In this document: piece after piece, positions 46,317 through 54,940 of the stretch | Layout of the letters: each line of letters opens with the position of its first letter | Position numbering within the stretch: the first letter of the stretch is position 1 | Assembly (NCBI GenBank): GCA_035515235.1 | Contig: DATJBS010000014.1 | Coordinates: 1 to 64,000 of the forward strand | Reading direction: 5' to 3' | Origin: JAMLHH01 sp035515235 | GTDB taxonomy: Bacteria; Bacteroidota; Bacteroidia; Chitinophagales; JADIYW01 | Length of the DNA: 64,000 bases | Translations under genes and position numbers: made by a program | Notes under the pieces: generated by a model | The model's database searches: none | What the model was told of the DNA's origin: nothing | What the model saw: the letters and a program-made list of their open reading frames with translations, nothing else

Positions 46317-47801
46317 ATGTTTTTCGATATTCAACCAGAAGACGAGTCTATCATCAAAGTAATTGGTGTAGGCGGTGGCGGTAACAATGCAGTTAATTTC
46401 ATGTACAAACAAGGAATTGAAGGTGTTAATTTTATCGTTTGCAATACAGACCAACAATCATTAGCTAGTAGTGAAGTACCTAATAAAATTCAATTAGGTC
46501 CATCATTAACAGGTGGTCGTGGAGCAGGTGCAAGACCTGAAGTAGGTAAAGAAGCTACTTTAGAATCTGAAGAAGAAATCAGAAAAGCATTAGGTCATAA
46601 TACTCAAATGGTTTTTGTCACTGCCGGTATGGGTGGTGGAACAGGAACTGGTGGAGCTCCTATCGTAGCAAAAATCGCTAAAGATATGGGCATCTTAACT
46701 GTAGGTATTGTAACTGTTCCTTTTTCATTTGAAGGTAGAAGCAAAAAAGATAAAGCAGAATCAGGATTAGATGAACTAAGAGAAAACGTAGACTCATTAA
46801 TTGTTATTTCTAATAATAAACTAAGAGAAATCTATGGCAATCTTTCATTAACTGCCGCTTTCTCTCATGCTGATAATATTTTAGCTACAGCTGCAAGAGG
46901 TATTTCTGAAATCATCACTAAGCCAGGTTTGGTCAATGTGGATTTTGAAGATGTTAAAACAGTAATGATCAATAGTGGAAACGCTATCATGGGTATCGGT
47001 GTAGCTGAGGGCGAAGGCAGAGCTACAAAAGCTATCGACGCTGCATTAGCTTCTCCTTTATTAGACGAAACTGATATTTACGGGGCAAGAGGTATTTTAC
47101 TATACATATCTTCTGGTTCTAAAGAAGTGACTATGGATGAAGTGTCTCAAATCACTGATTATGTTCAACAAGCTGCAAATAACGATACTGAAATTATTTG
47201 GGGTGTATGTCATGATGATTCTTTAGAAGACGAAGTATCTGTTACTTTAATAGCTACAGGCTTACAAACCGAAACTGTACGTCCTACTGAAACTAAAGCT
47301 CCAGAAAAAGTAGTAGTTACTATTGACTCTGCAGCTCCAACAACACAAAAGACAGCTGCTTACTCTCCTCAAAAAGAAGAAGTTTTGAAATTGGAGATCA
47401 AAAAAGAACAGCCTTCTTATGAAGTGGATTTTAAAGTAGAAGAGCCAAAAAACATCACTACTAACGAACCAACCTTTACAATCAGACATATAGAAAGTAA
47501 AGAAACAACACCAGCACCATCAGCACCTACTGCTAATGCTAGCAAAACAAATGACAGAGCTGATACTAACAAAGAGTTGCTTAAAAGAAGATTAGGCGGT
47601 AATAGATTCAACGATCCTAAATACATTCAGGAAATGGAAAGAATTCCATCTTTTGAAAGAAAAAACAGGAAATTTGATAATATTCCTCATTCATCTCAAT
47701 CACATCTTTCTAGATATACGATTGTAGATAATTATGAAAATGAGAACGGTAACACTTTAGAATTGAAAAAAAATTCTTTCTTGAGTGACAAGCCAGATTG
47801 A
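46317..47801 (+). CDS. ftsZ: cell division protein FtsZ
   Basis: The tubulin-like GTPase of 494 aa has VIGVGGGGNNAVNFM, CNTDQQSL, the GTP signature AGMGGGTGTGGAPIVA and the T7-loop NVDFEDVKTVM. A variable linker of about 120 residues follows. A putative C-terminal binding peptide IPSFERKNRKF at about 440 is followed by another 50 residues (SRYTIVDNYENENGN, NSFLSDKPD), so that the peptide is not at the very end. This tail form is seen in other Bacteroidota. It is the last gene of the dcw operon and is followed by a terminator. Confidence 0.97.
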   Translation: MFFDIQPEDESIIKVIGVGGGGNNAVNFMYKQGIEGVNFIVCNTDQQSLASSEVPNKIQLGPSLTGGRGAGARPEVGKEATLESEEEIRKALGHNTQMVFVTAGMGGGTGTGGAPIVAKIAKDMGILTVGIVTVPFSFEGRSKKDKAESGLDELRENVDSLIVISNNKLREIYGNLSLTAAFSHADNILATAARGISEIITKPGLVNVDFEDVKTVMINSGNAIMGIGVAEGEGRATKAIDAALASPLLDETDIYGARGILLYISSGSKEVTMDEVSQITDYVQQAANNDTEIIWGVCHDDSLEDEVSVTLIATGLQTETVRPTETKAPEKVVVTIDSAAPTTQKTAAYSPQKEEVLKLEIKKEQPSYEVDFKVEEPKNITTNEPTFTIRHIESKETTPAPSAPTANASKTNDRADTNKELLKRRLGGNRFNDPKYIQEMERIPSFERKNRKFDNIPHSSQSHLSRYTIVDNYENENGNTLELKKNSFLSDKPD

Positions 47802-47842
47802 TTTTTTCTGACATACTACAACAATTTGATTTACAAACATCG

Positions 47843-47873
47843 AAGGTTGCTGACATAACAGCAACCTTTTTTT
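47843..47873 (+). terminator. intrinsic terminator after ftsZ
   Basis: A perfect 10-bp stem, AAGGTTGCTG / CAGCAACCTT with loop ACATAA, is followed by a run of T. It lies 41 bp after the ftsZ stop and closes the dcw transcript. Confidence 0.88.
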
Positions 47874-47900
47874 ATTTATACTCCTTAAGCTAGAATTTAA

Positions 47901-47933
47901 AACTTTTCCAGAGTTTGAAACTTTGGAAAAGTT
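47901..47933. repeat. 33-bp palindrome, copy 1
   Basis: Arms AACTTTTCCAGAGTTT and AAACTTTGGAAAAGTT surround a single base and differ at one position. A perfect copy of the same length lies at 50588-50620, and half-copies TTTCCAGAGTTT occur at 49311-49322 and 49325-49336. Confidence 0.75.
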
Positions 47934-47969
47934 GAATTTAATCGAATGCCGTATTTAAAAACTTCTCTT

Positions 47970-49238
47970 TTAACGAGTGATGGATAATTTAGAAATACTT
48001 TGAGCTCCGTATTGATCTGTAATACTTAAAAAGTATAAACCATTGGGTTCGTCTAGCTGAATATCTTGTGAGATATTTATACTTTTTTGTTCATAGACTA
48101 GTCTTCCACTCAAGGAGAAAATTTGAATTAAAGCATCTTTTGCTATTTCTTTTGAGAAAATTTGAAATTGACCATTATTGGGATTAGGGTAGATCTTCAC
48201 CTCAGAAATTGTTGATTTTTTTATATTGGTAGGAATGTCATATTGAGTAGTGTCATACTTACACTGAGAATCGTATAAAAAATCGATTGATTTCTCCAAT
48301 ACAAATTGAGGATCTAGATCATCTACGGGATGACCAACTCCTGAGACTTTATGTGCCACGACTCTTGTTCCATTACCTTCTAGATAAGGAACATATTTTG
48401 CCGATCCGAAGTATTTACCCAAATGACAAGCTACTATATAATAACACCCTGCTCCGTATGGTACAGTAGGATCTTTATCATGATGCAAGGATAATACATC
48501 TACATCATTCTTGTCTCCTATCCAATTAACATCCGAAAAGGCACCACTATCTAATATCAAATTTCTAACGGTATTCGTTGAGCCATATTGAAGATGCTTG
48601 GAAGTATTTCCTTCTAATCCACCAAGTTCATTGATTGCAAGATTCCAAAGATTTTTCTTTTCATCTTCATCGTCTAAATACACGGAATGCATTACTCCAA
48701 TAGCTCCTGCTGATGAACCATACAGCGTGATATTATTGGTATCAATATGATATGGATTGCCTTCTTCAGCAGCAAGATATTTAAGATGTCTTATTGCACC
48801 TTTAATATCGTGAATACTACGTACAATGGCTTTATTCCATTCTACGACATTACCAAATTCTAAAATAGGTTCAAAGTCAACGGTAGATTTTTCTAATCGA
48901 TATTGCACCGGAATAGCTACATATCCACGTCTCGAAAATTCATTGCCCATGAATTGCATTGTGTTTTTATTCTTAGAACCTGCAACATAAGCGCCACCAT
49001 GCATGAACAAAATCACAGGTCGCAATGCTATAGTGTCCAAATCAGGATCTGGCATATACACATCCATAAATAGATCTTGATATTTACCTATATTATTGAT
49101 ATTGGAACCGTATTGAACGTCTTTATAGATGACGATATCTTCAAAAATTTTTTCTTGATATCTACTGCTTTCGCATTGTGCTGAGATGGTGTGCTGGAAT
49201 AAAATACTTAAAACAAATAGGAGTAAAATTCTTTTCAT
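47970..49238 (-). CDS. secreted alpha/beta-hydrolase esterase with T9SS sorting domain
   Basis: The protein of 422 aa has a signal peptide (ILLLFVLSILFQHTISAQ), an alpha/beta-hydrolase domain with the oxyanion motif VILFMHGGAYVAGS and nucleophile elbow YGSSAGAIGV, and an Asp/His pair consistent with DKDPTVPYGAG and KVSGVGHPVDD. The last 75 residues (KIYPNPNNGQFQIFS, GLYFLSI, ISKLSITR) form a type A C-terminal sorting domain for the type IX secretion system. It is therefore exported across the outer membrane as a carboxylesterase-like enzyme, substrate unknown. No neighbour suggests an operon. Confidence 0.85.
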   Translation of the reverse strand: MKRILLLFVLSILFQHTISAQCESSRYQEKIFEDIVIYKDVQYGSNINNIGKYQDLFMDVYMPDPDLDTIALRPVILFMHGGAYVAGSKNKNTMQFMGNEFSRRGYVAIPVQYRLEKSTVDFEPILEFGNVVEWNKAIVRSIHDIKGAIRHLKYLAAEEGNPYHIDTNNITLYGSSAGAIGVMHSVYLDDEDEKKNLWNLAINELGGLEGNTSKHLQYGSTNTVRNLILDSGAFSDVNWIGDKNDVDVLSLHHDKDPTVPYGAGCYYIVACHLGKYFGSAKYVPYLEGNGTRVVAHKVSGVGHPVDDLDPQFVLEKSIDFLYDSQCKYDTTQYDIPTNIKKSTISEVKIYPNPNNGQFQIFSKEIAKDALIQIFSLSGRLVYEQKSINISQDIQLDEPNGLYFLSITDQYGAQSISKLSITR

Positions 49239-49702
49239 AAAGCTTGCGTGTTATATAGCTTCTAATATATAGAATTTTTCATTTTTATCCATATTTAAAA
49301 ATGACAAACATTTCCAGAGTTTAATTTCCAGAGTTTTTTCAATTAATTTCTAGAATTTCTCCATTATACCCACGGTTGAATTTCTTTTGATTATTGTTAT
49401 ACAACGGTTGAAACCGATAAATGAAAATATTCATTTATACCCACGGTTAAAACCGTGGGCTGTAATCAACACCGATTTAATCATGTAAAATTAAATTGAT
49501 TTTATGGAATATGGATTCATTTATACCCACGGTTAAAACCGTGGGCTAATATTTTAAAAATAAAATAAATGGTTTTTATGGAATATGGATTCATTTATAC
49601 CCACGGTTAAAACCGTGGGCTAAAATTTTAAAAATAAAATAATTGGTTTTTATGGAATAAAAAATCTTCTGTGTCTTATACAGACATGAAAAAAACAAAT
49701 CA
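49239..49702. repeat. REP-like palindrome array, left of the RAYT gene
   Basis: Three full copies of the perfect 20-bp palindrome CCCACGGTTAAAACCGTGGG lie at 49440-49459, 49526-49545 and 49600-49619, each preceded by TTTATA and followed by CT (CTAA in the last two). The last two lie in a tandem 74-bp unit with the shared spacer ATGGAATATGGATTC. Degenerate copies are at about 49367-49377 and 49402-49416. Left of 49360 are the half-copies of the 33-bp palindrome and otherwise nothing recognisable. Confidence 0.85.
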
Positions 49703-50137
49703 ATGGCACATTCATATCATAATATTCTAATCCATGCTATATGGGCAACAAAAGAAAGACAGTCTTTTATTCATGAAGATGTTGAAGCTAAAATTTACCA
49801 TTATATGAAACAACAATTTTTAGAAATGGATTGTATCGTTCTAAATATCAATGGAATGCCTGATCATGTGCATTGTTTGTTTTTTCTAAATCCTGCAAAA
49901 TCAATTAACGACGTAATCAAACATGTTAAAGGCAGTACATCTTATTATATCAATCAACAAAATATGATTTCGCAAAGATTTGCATGGCAAACGGGCTGTG
50001 CAGCATATTCAGTCAGTCAATCATTAAAAGACAGAGTATTTTATTATATCCAAAATCAAAAAGCCCATCATAAAAAAATCAATTATCAAGATGAAATGAA
50101 TGAATTTATAGAATTACATGGATTGAATAATGATTGA
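49703..50137 (+). CDS. REP-associated tyrosine transposase (RAYT, IS200/IS605-like Y1)
   Basis: The 144-aa protein belongs to the Y1 HUH transposase family. The metal-binding HUH motif is HVH at 55-57 in MPDHVHCLFFL, and the catalytic tyrosine is probably Y115 in VFYYIQNQKAHH. Typical family parts IHAIWATKERQ at the start and INDVIKHVKGSTS are present. Such proteins cut and rejoin single-stranded DNA at hairpins of the repeats around them. All motifs are intact, so the gene may be active. It is flanked on both sides by the same 20-bp palindromes, in opposite orientations. Confidence 0.9.
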   Translation: MAHSYHNILIHAIWATKERQSFIHEDVEAKIYHYMKQQFLEMDCIVLNINGMPDHVHCLFFLNPAKSINDVIKHVKGSTSYYINQQNMISQRFAWQTGCAAYSVSQSLKDRVFYYIQNQKAHHKKINYQDEMNEFIELHGLNND

Positions 50138-50524
50138 TTACATTTTAGCCCACGGTTTTAACCGTGGGAAATGGAAAATGGAGTTTCAATCATAGAAAAT
50201 TGGAATTCGGTTTTATCGCAATAAATCGGATAATATCGATTGATATTTAGCCCACGGTTTTAACCGTGGGAAATGGAAAATGGAGTTACAATCATAGAAA
50301 ATTGGAATTCGGTTTTATCGCAATAAAACGGATAATAATGATTGATTACATTTTAGCCCACGGTTTTAACCGTGGGAAATGGAAAATGGAGTTACAATCA
50401 TAGAAAATTGGAATTCGGTTTTATCGCAATAAATCGGATAATATCGATTGATATTTAGCCCACGGTTTTAACCGTGGGGAATGGATATTATAAATTAATT
50501 TTTATCCAAGGTTCCAACCGTGGG
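50138..50524. repeat. REP-like palindrome array, right of the RAYT gene
   Basis: Four copies of CCCACGGTTTTAACCGTGGG lie at 50149-50168, 50251-50270, 50357-50376 and 50459-50478, preceded by TTAG and followed mostly by AAATGG. Intervals are 102, 106 and 102 bp; two-unit blocks of 208 bp are themselves duplicated with few changes, sharing spacer TAGAAAATTGGAATTCGG. A degenerate copy ends at 50524. Compared with the left array the flanks are reverse-complemented, so the two arrays face each other around the transposase. Confidence 0.85.
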
Positions 50525-50587
50525 TGGAATCCATCCATTTTTTGATCACGATTAAAATCATAGTAAAATTTCTATTTTTCCAAATAG

Positions 50588-50620
50588 AACTTTTCCAAAG
50601 TTTAAAACTTTGGAAAAGTT
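50588..50620. repeat. 33-bp palindrome, copy 2
   Basis: A perfect palindrome, AACTTTTCCAAAGTTT and its reverse complement around one A, the same element as at 47901-47933. The two copies bracket the esterase, the RAYT gene and its arrays. Confidence 0.8.
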
Positions 50621-50648
50621 AGATGTAGAATTAAAATCGAAATATAAC

Positions 50649-50718
50649 GCGCGGCAGGGATAGAGGCTATAGCTCCGAAATGAAATGGAGGACTACATGC
50701 CGAAAGCCCGTCAGCCGC
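50649..50718. ncRNA. candidate structured RNA element
   Basis: Nested complementary blocks can form one long irregular hairpin: GCGGC 50651-50655 with GCCGC 50714-50718, GGG 50657-50659 with CCC 50707-50709, GGC 50665-50667 with GCC 50699-50701, and CTCC 50673-50676 with GGAG 50887-50890 replaced here by 50687-50690, around the loop GAAATGAAAT. The GCGGCAGGGATAGA / GAAAGCCCG pattern resembles an element I remember from other Bacteroidota intergenic regions; I cannot name its family. GC content is clearly higher than the surroundings. Strand and function are uncertain. Between 50525 and 50785 nothing else but the palindrome and the acnB terminator is seen. Confidence 0.4.
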
Positions 50719-50719
50719 C

Positions 50720-50756
50720 AAAAAAATAAAAAAGGCTGCCCAAATGGACAACCTTT
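50720..50756 (-). terminator. intrinsic terminator of acnB
   Basis: On the minus strand an 11-bp stem AAAGGTTGTCC / GGGCAGCCTTT with loop ATTT, paired throughout if two G-U pairs are allowed, is followed by a T-rich tract. On the plus strand the same positions would be mismatches, which fixes the direction. It lies 30 bp after the acnB stop. Confidence 0.82.
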
Positions 50757-50785
50757 AAAATATGATCTCGAATAATGTTTCGAAA

Positions 50786-53563
50786 TTATCTCACTAGCAA
50801 TTTGTGAGGAGGTGTAAATTGTGTCAAAACAATACCTTTCACTGCTGCTTTATATTCTTCGATATTTGGAGTTCTACCTAAAATAGTAGAAAGCACAACT
50901 ACTGGTGTAGAAGAAAGTAAAGATTCACCTTTTTTCTCAGTGGAGTCTTTCACAACTCTACCTTGGAATAAACGTGTAGATGTAGCCATCACAGTATCTC
51001 CTGGCTCAGCTTTCTCTTGGTTACCCATACATAAGTTGCAACCTGGACGCTCAAGGTATAGCATGTTTTCGTATTTAGTACGAGCTACTGCTTTAGGATC
51101 ATTATCATCAAACTCGAAACCTGAATATCTCACTAAAACTTCCCAATCTCCTTCTGCTTTCAACTCATCTACAATATTATAAGTCGGAGGTGCAACTACT
51201 AAAGGTGCCTTGAACTCTACTTTACCATATTGCTCTTCGATGTTTTTCAGCATTTGAGCAAGTATTTTCATGTCGCCTTTGTGAACCATACATGATCCCA
51301 CAAAACCTAAATCTACTTTTTTGTCTCCACCATAATAAGAAAGCGGTCTGATGACATCGTGCGTATATCTCTTAGAAACATCCGCATTGTTTACATCTGG
51401 GTCAGCAATCATTGGTTCTTCGATCAAGTCTAAATCAATCACCACATCAGCAAAATAATTAGCATTTGCATCTGGTTTTAAAGCTGGTTTTTTTCCTGAT
51501 TGAATTTCTGCAATTCTGTCATTAGCTATTTTAATCAAACCTTTTAGAACTTCCAATTTATTGTCCATTCCTTTGTCGATCATGATCTGGATTCTGCTTT
51601 TTGCAATCTCTAATGATTCGATTAAAGTAGTATCTTCAGAGATACAGATAGAAGCTTTTGCTTTCATCTCCGCCGTCCAGTCAGTAAATGTAAATGCTTG
51701 GTCAGCAGTCAATGTACCAATATGAACCTCGATGATTCTACCTTGGAATACGTTATCTCCGCCAAACTGTTGTAACATTTGCTGTTGTGTAGCATGAACC
51801 ACATCACGGAAGTCCATGTATGGTTTCATAGTCCCTTTGAAGGTAACTTTTACTGATTGAGGAATCGGCATGGTAGCTTCTCCAGTCGCTAATGCAAGTG
51901 CAACAGTTCCTGAATCTGCACCAAAAGCAACACCTTTGGACATTCTAGTATGAGAGTCTCCTCCGATAATAATCGCCCAATCGTCCACTGTAATGTCATT
52001 CAAAACTTTGTGAATCACGTCAGTCATTGCAGGATATTCTCCTTTAGGATCACGTGCAGTAATCAATCCGAAGTCATTCATGAACTTCATCAATCTTGGG
52101 ATATTCGCTTTAGACTTATTGTCCCAAACTGAAGCTGTGTGACAACCTGATTGGTAAGCACCATCTACAATTGGAGAAATAATCGTAGCTGCCATCATCT
52201 CTAATTCTTGAGAAGTCATCAATCCTGTAGTGTCTTGCGAACCTACGATATTAACCTCCACACGAACATCAGAACCAGCATGTAATACTTTTCCTGGTGT
52301 AGTACCTACGGCATTCTTATTAAATATTTTTTCTACTGCTGTCAATCCTTGTCCTTCAATAGTGACTTCTTTTGATGGAGCATATACTAGAGGAATATCG
52401 ATTCCTAATACTTTACAAGCGAAAGTTTGAAGTTTTTTACCAAAAACAACTGCGTAAGAACCGCCAGCTTTAATGAACTCAGCTTTTTGAGGTGTAAAGG
52501 CATCAGAGATATCTTTTACTACTTTATCACCATTATAAAGTTTTCTTTCTTTTGTATTGACTGTCAAAACAGTTCCTGTAGCAACAGAGTAAACTTCTTC
52601 TAGAACAGGATCACCATTTTCATCTCTAACAGTTTCACCTTGTGCGTCTAATTTTTTTACCCAGTTTTGAAGGTCAATTCCAATACCACCTGTCACTCCG
52701 ACTGTCGTCAAGAAAATTGGAGAAATACCGTTAGTACCAGCAATAATTGGAGCGATATTGATAAATGGAACATAAGGGCTAGATTTTTTACCTGTCCATA
52801 ATGCTACGTTATTCACTCCTGACATTCTAGATGAACCAACACCCATCGTACCTTTCTCAGCAATCATCATCACTCTTTTGTCAGGATGTGCTTGTTGTAG
52901 AGCAAGAAGTTCATTTTGTTGTTCTTTGTTGTGTTCAAATATACACTGACCGTGCAACTCTCTGTCAGATCTAGAGTGAGCATCTCCACCTGGAGAAAGT
53001 AAGTCTGTAGAAATATCTCCTATACCAGCTATAAAAGTGACGATTTCAATTTCTTCTTCTATTTCTGGAAGCTTAGTGAAAAATTCTGCTTGAGCATAGC
53101 TTTCTATAATTTCTTTTGCGATTGGGTTTCCTGCTTTAAACGCAGCTTCCAAACGATCAGTATCTGCTTCATATAGGAAAACTTGCGTTTTTAAAACTTC
53201 AGCTGCTTGTTGAGCAATTGCAACATCATTTCCTAAAGCTAAATCCAATAATACTTCTACTGAAGGTCCACCTTTCATATGAGACAACTGCTCAAAAGCA
53301 AATGCAGGTGTAATTTCTGCAACTACAGATTCGCCTAAAATGATTTCTTTTAAAAACTTAGCTTTTACAGTCGCTGCACTAGTAGTACCTGGTAAAACAT
53401 TATAAATAAAGAAGTTTAAAGATTCTGTTCTGTGCTCATTGTTCACATCTTTGATTTGTGCAATGATGGCACTTAGCAATTCATCACCGTCAATAGGTTT
53501 TGGATGAAGCCCTTGAGCTTTTCGTTCTTCGATTTCTTTTAGATAATCGTTGTAAATATTCAT
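50786..53563 (-). CDS. acnB: bifunctional aconitate hydratase B / 2-methylisocitrate dehydratase
   Basis: The protein of 925 aa has the AcnB layout: an N-terminal HEAT-like domain (residues 1-160), a swivel domain (about 170-380) and the catalytic core. The Fe4S4 ligands are visible as FVGSCMVHKGD and RPGCNLCMGNQ; IIGGDSHTRMSKG is also present. It interconverts citrate and isocitrate in the TCA cycle, and may also act in the methylcitrate pathway. The gene is alone, with its own terminator. An imperfect -7 element (TATCTTCG on the minus strand, 53693-53700) would give a leader of about 125 nt. Confidence 0.95.
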   Translation of the reverse strand: MNIYNDYLKEIEERKAQGLHPKPIDGDELLSAIIAQIKDVNNEHRTESLNFFIYNVLPGTTSAATVKAKFLKEIILGESVVAEITPAFAFEQLSHMKGGPSVEVLLDLALGNDVAIAQQAAEVLKTQVFLYEADTDRLEAAFKAGNPIAKEIIESYAQAEFFTKLPEIEEEIEIVTFIAGIGDISTDLLSPGGDAHSRSDRELHGQCIFEHNKEQQNELLALQQAHPDKRVMMIAEKGTMGVGSSRMSGVNNVALWTGKKSSPYVPFINIAPIIAGTNGISPIFLTTVGVTGGIGIDLQNWVKKLDAQGETVRDENGDPVLEEVYSVATGTVLTVNTKERKLYNGDKVVKDISDAFTPQKAEFIKAGGSYAVVFGKKLQTFACKVLGIDIPLVYAPSKEVTIEGQGLTAVEKIFNKNAVGTTPGKVLHAGSDVRVEVNIVGSQDTTGLMTSQELEMMAATIISPIVDGAYQSGCHTASVWDNKSKANIPRLMKFMNDFGLITARDPKGEYPAMTDVIHKVLNDITVDDWAIIIGGDSHTRMSKGVAFGADSGTVALALATGEATMPIPQSVKVTFKGTMKPYMDFRDVVHATQQQMLQQFGGDNVFQGRIIEVHIGTLTADQAFTFTDWTAEMKAKASICISEDTTLIESLEIAKSRIQIMIDKGMDNKLEVLKGLIKIANDRIAEIQSGKKPALKPDANANYFADVVIDLDLIEEPMIADPDVNNADVSKRYTHDVIRPLSYYGGDKKVDLGFVGSCMVHKGDMKILAQMLKNIEEQYGKVEFKAPLVVAPPTYNIVDELKAEGDWEVLVRYSGFEFDDNDPKAVARTKYENMLYLERPGCNLCMGNQEKAEPGDTVMATSTRLFQGRVVKDSTEKKGESLLSSTPVVVLSTILGRTPNIEEYKAAVKGIVLTQFTPPHKLLVR

Positions 53564-53876
53564 ATAGTAAGCCTTTTTATGTTTTATTAGTTTTATGCTG
53601 GTATATAATAAATTCTCTTCAATTTGATGTTTGACAATAATTATATCAGAATCTATATAATCTAGGGTCTAAAAATCAATGTTTACAAGGCGCGAAGATA
53701 CATATTTGATGTTAAAAAAGGGATTTTTCAACTTCATTATTTCGTTATGAAAATAGGTATTATAGAAAAAGTAAGAAAAATTGAATTTTAGTTTATCGCT
53801 AAAAACAATAGAGTTTGAAATTTTAAAATCAGTCAAAAATTATAAGAAATATCCGATTATATAGCATGTAGCATAT
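53564..53876. other. intergenic region upstream of acnB
   Basis: The 313 bp hold no coding frame. The only candidate signal is the near-consensus -7 element for acnB at 53693-53700 on the minus strand, in the small GC-rich patch AAGGCGCGAAG. The right half is AT-rich and featureless. Confidence 0.4.
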
Positions 53877-54086
53877 TTATTCTAATCTACAAAAAGTACG
53901 GCCTTTACTTCTTGCTTCAGTGAGACTTACAGCTATAACATCTTTTGAACAACTATTCAAGCCTCTGCATTTAGAACTGTAATGATATTTGATAGATTGA
54001 GGTCCTGTGCAGATGTATACTCTGTCTGATTGGCTATTTGCCGAAGTCATGAATAAAATGGAAAGTATCCATACTAAGTATCTCAT
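53877..54086 (-). CDS. small secreted cysteine-containing protein
   Basis: The protein of 69 aa has a signal peptide (RYLVWILSILFMTSANS) and a mature part of about 50 residues with four cysteines: YICTGPQSIKYHYSSKCRGLNSCSKD and GRTFCRLE. The cysteine spacing and the HYSSKCRGL pattern recall small secreted proteins that are common in Bacteroidota and whose role is unknown. They may bind metal or form two disulfides. No operon partner. Confidence 0.7.
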   Translation of the reverse strand: MRYLVWILSILFMTSANSQSDRVYICTGPQSIKYHYSSKCRGLNSCSKDVIAVSLTEARSKGRTFCRLE

Positions 54087-54202
54087 ATTTCAAATATTGT
54101 AGAAAGCGATGAGTGATTTGTGCATATTTCTGAAGTTTTTACATTAAAAAGTACACTTAAAAAATGATTAATCGCTATTTAATTAAAAAAACACAAAAGA
54201 CA

Positions 54203-54233
54203 TTTTGAAAATTTAAAGAATAGTGTACTTTTG
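54203..54233 (+). promoter_or_regulatory. promoter of the tRNA gene
   Basis: TTTTG at 54203-54207 and the perfect -7 element TACTTTTG at 54226-54233 are separated by 18 bp. It predicts transcription start near 54240, 18 bp before the tRNA. This is the clearest Bacteroidota-type promoter in the window. Confidence 0.75.
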
Positions 54234-54257
54234 CATTCTAATTCGGCGACTATGTCA

Positions 54258-54331
54258 GGTCCTATAGCTCAGCTGGTTAGAGCACCTGACTCATAATCAG
54301 GTGGTCCCCGGTTCGAGTCCGGGTGGGACCA
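54258..54331 (+). tRNA. tRNA with CAT anticodon (Met elongator or Ile2)
   Basis: The 74 bases fold as a full cloverleaf: acceptor stem GGTCCTA / TGGGACC with one G-T pair, D arm AGCTCAGCTGGTTAGAGC, anticodon stem CCTGA / TCAGG with loop CTCATAA, and T arm CCCGG TTCGAGT CCGGG. The anticodon CAT is at 54292-54294. CCA is not encoded. CAT serves elongator Met, and also Ile2 when C34 is changed to lysidine; the sequence alone does not decide. It is not an initiator type, since the first acceptor pair is G-C. Confidence 0.95.
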
Positions 54332-54341
54332 CATCAAAATC

Positions 54342-54373
54342 AAGCACTTACAGAAATGTAGGTGCTTTTTTTA
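54342..54373 (+). terminator. intrinsic terminator after the tRNA
   Basis: The stem AAGCACTTACA / TGTAGGTGCTT, with one T-G pair and loop GAAA, is followed by seven T. It starts 10 bp after the tRNA. Confidence 0.88.
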
Positions 54374-54402
54374 TTTAAGAAAAAGCCTCTTGTCCATAAT
54401 GT

Positions 54403-54690
54403 TTAGAGTTTATTTTTCAAATCCTGCCTTCCAACAATTGCCATAATTTCAACGACGTTGTCAATTATCTTATAGTAAATACTGTCAGAGCCACACACAC
54501 ATCTACGATAACCTTCTTTTATGAAATCTACCGATTCGAATGAATAAGGACTTTGCGCTATAATGTGAAAATATTCAAAGAAAGAATCGAAATACTTATC
54601 TGCTAGTGTCATTCCGAATTTTTTGACTCCGTAACGGTGAATACGTATCAAATCGTCTTTAGCAACAACACTAAGTTTGTATTTAGTCAT
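54403..54690 (-). CDS. parE: ParE/RelE-family toxin
   Basis: The 95-aa protein has the ParE fold pattern: YKLSVVAKDDLIRIHRYGVKKFG at the start, a middle helix pair and the C-terminal YRRCVCGSDSIYYKIIDNVVEIMAIVGRQD, in which R and the IVGRQD strand are typical of the family. ParE toxins poison DNA gyrase; RelE relatives cleave mRNA, and the ParE reading is favoured by the partner type. Its start overlaps the antitoxin stop by 8 bp, so the two are coupled. Full length and apparently intact. Confidence 0.85.
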   Translation of the reverse strand: MTKYKLSVVAKDDLIRIHRYGVKKFGMTLADKYFDSFFEYFHIIAQSPYSFESVDFIKEGYRRCVCGSDSIYYKIIDNVVEIMAIVGRQDLKNKL

Positions 54691-54922
54691 TAATCAAAGA
54701 CTTGGATTGTGCTAAAATTTGCTCCTTGCTATCACTGGTAAATCCACTATCTTCTGATTTTTCTAACTTAGCTTTAATCCAGTCAATTTCGATTTGCTGA
54801 TTTCTCGCTTGCCTTATCAAGTCGTTCACAAGTTCACTTTTACTAGAATATTCTTGATTGTCAACTTGCTTTTTTAACCATTCATCATTTGGTTGTGTTA
54901 ATGAAATACTTTGCCTTGCCAT
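54683..54922 (-). CDS. parD: ParD-family ribbon-helix-helix antitoxin
   Basis: The 79-aa protein starts with the RHH strand ARQSISLTQPNDEWLKKQV, followed by YSSKSELVNDLIRQARNQQ, the typical ParD/CopG helices. The C-terminal 35 residues are charged and would wrap around the toxin. It is the first gene of the pair. It would repress its own promoter through the palindrome at 54941-54956. Confidence 0.85.
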   Translation of the reverse strand: MARQSISLTQPNDEWLKKQVDNQEYSSKSELVNDLIRQARNQQIEIDWIKAKLEKSEDSGFTSDSKEQILAQSKSLIND

Positions 54923-54940
54923 AATGAGATGTAATATTTT

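Noticed and set aside
49440..50478. Regular palindromic repeats that could be taken for a CRISPR array
   Set aside because: The repeat is a perfect palindrome, intervals are 74-106 bp, the spacers are duplicates of each other, flanks are inverted on the two sides, and a RAYT gene rather than cas genes lies between.
54258..54331. tRNA as integration site
   Set aside because: No duplicated tRNA end or integrase is found on either side; the gene has its own promoter and terminator.
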